Assembly: GCA_938023035.1 (NCBI GenBank)
Contig: CALIDI010000052.1
Location: forward strand, 1-64,000
From: an uncultured Leptolyngbyaceae cyanobacterium
GTDB taxonomy: Bacteria > Cyanobacteriota > Cyanobacteriia > Leptolyngbyales > Leptolyngbyaceae
DNA length: 64,000 nt
Reading direction: 5' to 3'
The notes beneath the pieces are model-generated. The model did not search any database. It was not told the DNA's origin and saw only the letters and a program-made list of their open reading frames with translations. Positions 61,890 through 64,000 of this stretch are shown piece after piece. How positions within the stretch are numbered: the stretch's first letter is position 1; every line of letters starts with the position of its first letter. Made by a program: the position numbers and the translations under genes.

Positions 61890-62050
61890 GGCGGTTAAAA
61901 TCGCGGCTATATCACTCTAAGTCCACATAAATCCAGGTTCGCATAAATCCAAATCCGCATAAGTCCAAATCCGCATAAATTCAAGTTCGCCGCGGCGGAT
62001 TTAAACCAACTGGAGCCGGCCACAACCGGCGGAGGTAGAGTTTTGTCCGT
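61890..62050 (+). repeat. Dispersed repeat, type B copy 2
   Basis: Begins GGCGGTTAAAATCGCGGC and contains TTTAAACCAACTGGAGCCGG and GGAGGTAGAG, in common with 32690-32775. This copy carries an inserted 16-bp tandem array (61926-61989). Confidence 0.65.
61926..61989 (+). repeat. 4 x 16 bp tandem repeat
   Basis: Four units of CATAAATCCAAATCCG with small changes (at 61926, 61942, 61958 and 61974) lie inside the type B element between its conserved ends. Confidence 0.85.
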
Positions 62051-62100
62051 GCTGTTAACTTTGGTTCTCACCCGAAAGAGAAGGGAGAATAGAGACTTAC

Positions 62101-62265
62101 CAGGCCGTTGGCTTTAGCCCTTACCCGAAATCCCTCTCCCAAGGAGGGAGGGGAACTTTGAATCTGGCTCCCCTTCCCAAGTTTGGGAGGAAACCACAGG
62201 AGGTGGGCAGCCGGGGCATCGCCTGGACAGACCTTCAAGCAAAGGGGATAAGGGTGGTGCGGCGC
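62101..62265 (-). repeat. Dispersed repeats, types A and C, inverted copy
   Basis: Read on the minus strand, TTGCTTGAAGGTCTGTCCAGG and GCGATGCCCCGGC match the type A copy at 2158-2215, including the flank GCCGCACCACCC. CTCTCCCAAGGAGGGAGGGG and CTTCCCAAGTTTGGGAGG belong to type C. Confidence 0.65.
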
Positions 62266-62345
62266 AAAAGTGTCTAGACTATTGCTTTTATCTCTCTGCC
62301 TTTATCGTTTGGCCCTACGGTTGGATAGAAGATTGATTCGCGTTC

Positions 62346-63041
62346 CTAAATACTGCCATACACTGGGATGATGGCTCCCCGCAGGTCTCTGGCGGCTTCT
62401 GAGGCCAGGAAGCAAATAACCTCCGCTAGAGACTCTGGCTTCACCCAGCGATCGGCGTTATCGCTGCCCATGGCCCGTCGATTGGCCGGGGTGTCAATGA
62501 TGCTGGGCAGTACCACATTGGCGGTGATATTTGTTCCCTTGGTTTCCTCTGCGATCGCCTGGGTTAGCGCCACAACGCCGGCCTTTGAAGCCGAGTAGGC
62601 CGCTAGTTCAGCCCCTGGCTCTACCGCGCCGCGCGAGCCGAGGGTAACAATTCTGCCATAGCCCTGCCCTAGCATTCTGCGCAGACTGTGCTTACAAACA
62701 AGAAAGGTTGTTGTCAAATTTAGCTCAAAATCTTTATGCCATTGCTCTAGGGAATATTCATGGGTCTTGCCCATAGAAAAGCCCCCCACTAGATGAATCA
62801 GCGCATCGATGCGTTCCATTCCATCGACTAATCGTTGCACCAAGGCTTCATCCGTTAAATCCGTCGAGACAAATCGGGTACGAGCAAAATCGGCTGGCGT
62901 TAGCAGCCCTTTCAATCGTTCAACTGACTGAGCACCGGTGTAGGCAATCGTAACCTGGGCACCCCGCGCCAAAAGCGTTGGGGTTACCCCCAGCCCTAGC
63001 CCTCCTGTGCCTCCGGTTAACAAAACTTGTTTTCCTTGCAT
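62346..63041 (-). CDS. Short-chain dehydrogenase/reductase
   Basis: 231 residues. Classical SDR fold: cofactor motif TGGTGGLGLGVT (residues 9-20), then active-site Ser136 (TLGSRGAV), Tyr149 and Lys153 (AAYSASKAGVVALT). It uses NAD(P)H to reduce or oxidise a hydroxy/keto group; the substrate is unknown. It lies 10 bases after the Rre1-like regulator gene on the same strand and is probably in its operon. Full length for the family. Confidence 0.92.
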   Translation of the reverse strand: MQGKQVLLTGGTGGLGLGVTPTLLARGAQVTIAYTGAQSVERLKGLLTPADFARTRFVSTDLTDEALVQRLVDGMERIDALIHLVGGFSMGKTHEYSLEQWHKDFELNLTTTFLVCKHSLRRMLGQGYGRIVTLGSRGAVEPGAELAAYSASKAGVVALTQAIAEETKGTNITANVVLPSIIDTPANRRAMGSDNADRWVKPESLAEVICFLASEAARDLRGAIIPVYGSI

Positions 63042-63051
63042 GTGGCCTTTC

Positions 63052-63759
63052 CTATTCGCGATTGCCCGATTGCACTAAGCCATTTTCCAGAGCAAAGCGC
63101 ACCAACTCCGTGCGGCTGGTGGTACCTGTTTTGGTGAATAGCCGACTGACATATTTTTCGACATTGCGAACGCTGGTATCTAGCCGACTGGCAATTTGCT
63201 TATTCATCAAACCATCGACGACCAGGGCTAAGACACTCTCTTCGCGGGGGGTCAAATCCAGTTTGAGGCTGGTGGTGGGCGAGGGCAGCGCCCCTCGCTG
63301 AGTCAATAGGGCTTTGATTTCAGCAATCTGACGGGCCAAGTCGGCAATGTTGTAGCTTTCATCACTGGCAGCTTCTCGCAGAGCAACCTGGCGATCTAAC
63401 AGATTTTGAACTACTGCCACTAGCTCATCTGGGTCAAAGGGTTTAGAAATGTAGGCATCGCAGCCTGCGTTATAGCCCTGGATGCGATCGCTAGTCATGC
63501 CCCGTGCCGTTAGAAATACCACTGGCAAGGTTTTGAATTGGGGGTCTTCTCGCAGTTGCTTGAGAAACTGGTAGCCATCGACCTGGGGCATCATAATATC
63601 GCTGATGATCAGATCAGGTAGCTTTTGCTGCGCTAGTTCCAGTCCATCCTTGGCATTGCTGGCGACGTAAACGGTAAAGCCACTATCCTCTAAATAAGCC
63701 TGCACCGCCTGTCGCAAGCCTGGTTCATCATCCACAAGCAACAGTTGACCCCCTGCCAT
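63052..63759 (-). CDS. rre1: NarL/LuxR-type response regulator, Rre1/Ycf29-like
   Basis: 235 residues. Receiver domain with phospho-acceptor Asp54 (LIISDIMMPQVDGYQFLKQL) and TARGMTSDRIQGYNAGCDAY, then KPFDPDELVAVVQNL, which is the signature of the cyanobacterial/red-algal plastid Ycf29 group. LuxR-type HTH at the end: LTPREESVLALVVDGLMNKQ and RNVEKYVSRLFTKTGTTSR. Rre1 in cyanobacteria acts with Hik2/Hik34 in salt, heat and redox stress. The group assignment is by resemblance. It is divergent from proS and precedes the SDR gene by 10 bases. Confidence 0.83.
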   Translation of the reverse strand: MAGGQLLLVDDEPGLRQAVQAYLEDSGFTVYVASNAKDGLELAQQKLPDLIISDIMMPQVDGYQFLKQLREDPQFKTLPVVFLTARGMTSDRIQGYNAGCDAYISKPFDPDELVAVVQNLLDRQVALREAASDESYNIADLARQIAEIKALLTQRGALPSPTTSLKLDLTPREESVLALVVDGLMNKQIASRLDTSVRNVEKYVSRLFTKTGTTSRTELVRFALENGLVQSGNRE

Positions 63760-63966
63760 TGTAATCTTCTCCTGTTGGGTTCATCCCCAATCATACAAGG
63801 GAGTTACCGTGCAGCGACAGGAATCAGGAGAAGTAGGATGCGGGAGGACACGAAGGATCAGCCATTCAGAGAGGAGCGGTTTGAGCGATCGCCCGTTGCC
63901 TTCTGGCGTGGCTTCATTTGCTTTAGACTGGGGAGATAATTACTGAGTCTGATAAGGAAGCAGTCG

Positions 63967-64000
63967 ATGCGGCTCTCTCAAATGCTCTTTGTCACCCTGC
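63967..64000 (+). CDS. proS: Prolyl-tRNA synthetase, first codons (partial)
   Basis: Eleven codons at the window end read MRLSQMLFVTL, which is the characteristic start of bacterial-type ProS. AAGGA lies about 10 bases upstream. The rest of the gene is outside the window. Confidence 0.7.
   Translation, partial: MRLSQMLFVTL

Noticed and set aside
1-64000. CRISPR arrays, prophage genes or intact insertion sequences
   Set aside because: Looked for regular spaced repeats, transposase motifs and phage genes; none found. The tandem repeats seen have no spacers.

Overview
The window is chromosomal DNA from a cyanobacterium. The evidence is direct: the 3' end of psbA (photosystem II D1), and complete genes for NtcA, a CrtR-type carotene hydroxylase, the nitrate reductase-associated protein NarM, a COP23-domain protein, a CYP110-like P450, an Rre1/Ycf29-like regulator and a cyanobacteriochrome GAF domain. 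The octamer GCGATCGC (HIP1) occurs throughout, which is typical of many cyanobacteria. Long spacers and several families of dispersed short repeats suggest a moderately large genome of the filamentous type, but the genus cannot be fixed from sequence alone.

Layout. 0-8 kb: psbA tail, a TPR membrane protein with a FecR-like partner, a degenerate alpha/beta hydrolase, tRNA-Pro(GGG), a sterol-desaturase-family enzyme, a stand-alone cyanobacteriochrome GAF domain, and a two-gene module of a nuclease-fold/ParA fusion and a ParB-like protein ending in a Rho-N/SAP-like domain. 8-22 kb: a transglutaminase, an ECF sigma/anti-sigma pair, a GGCT-fold protein, an amidase, PsiE, NarM, DUF3352, a glutamine amidotransferase, a GST and helical proteins. 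22-36 kb: an Hsp70-family protein, a TM2/HhH/Eda cluster, COP23, CrtR, leucyl/phenylalanyl-tRNA-protein transferase, a vWA protein, a GerMN lipoprotein, MoeA and DUF1611. 36-49 kb: a two-component system, a coiled protein, NtcA behind a 2 x 30 bp tandem repeat, SerS, YajQ, CapA, an aldose epimerase, a P450 and a cNMP-binding protein. 49-64 kb: PheS, SurE, GlcF, a phosphoketolase-like TPP enzyme, an M20 amidohydrolase, an allophanate-hydrolase-related protein, an RCK channel-like protein, a methyltransferase embedded in repeats, an SDR with Rre1, and the first codons of proS.

Themes. Nitrogen-related genes recur although they are not one operon: narM, moeA, ntcA, the M20 amidohydrolase and the allophanate-hydrolase-related gene, the last behind two TTGTATACAA palindromes. 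Three genes (20.4, 38.4 and 43.6 kb) appear to carry the same uncharacterised N-terminal domain in front of a single membrane segment and different C-terminal parts. The most novel items are the nuclease-ParA/ParB-like module at 5586-7615 and the single-domain DXCF cyanobacteriochrome at 4763-5275. No CRISPR array, intact insertion sequence or prophage was seen.
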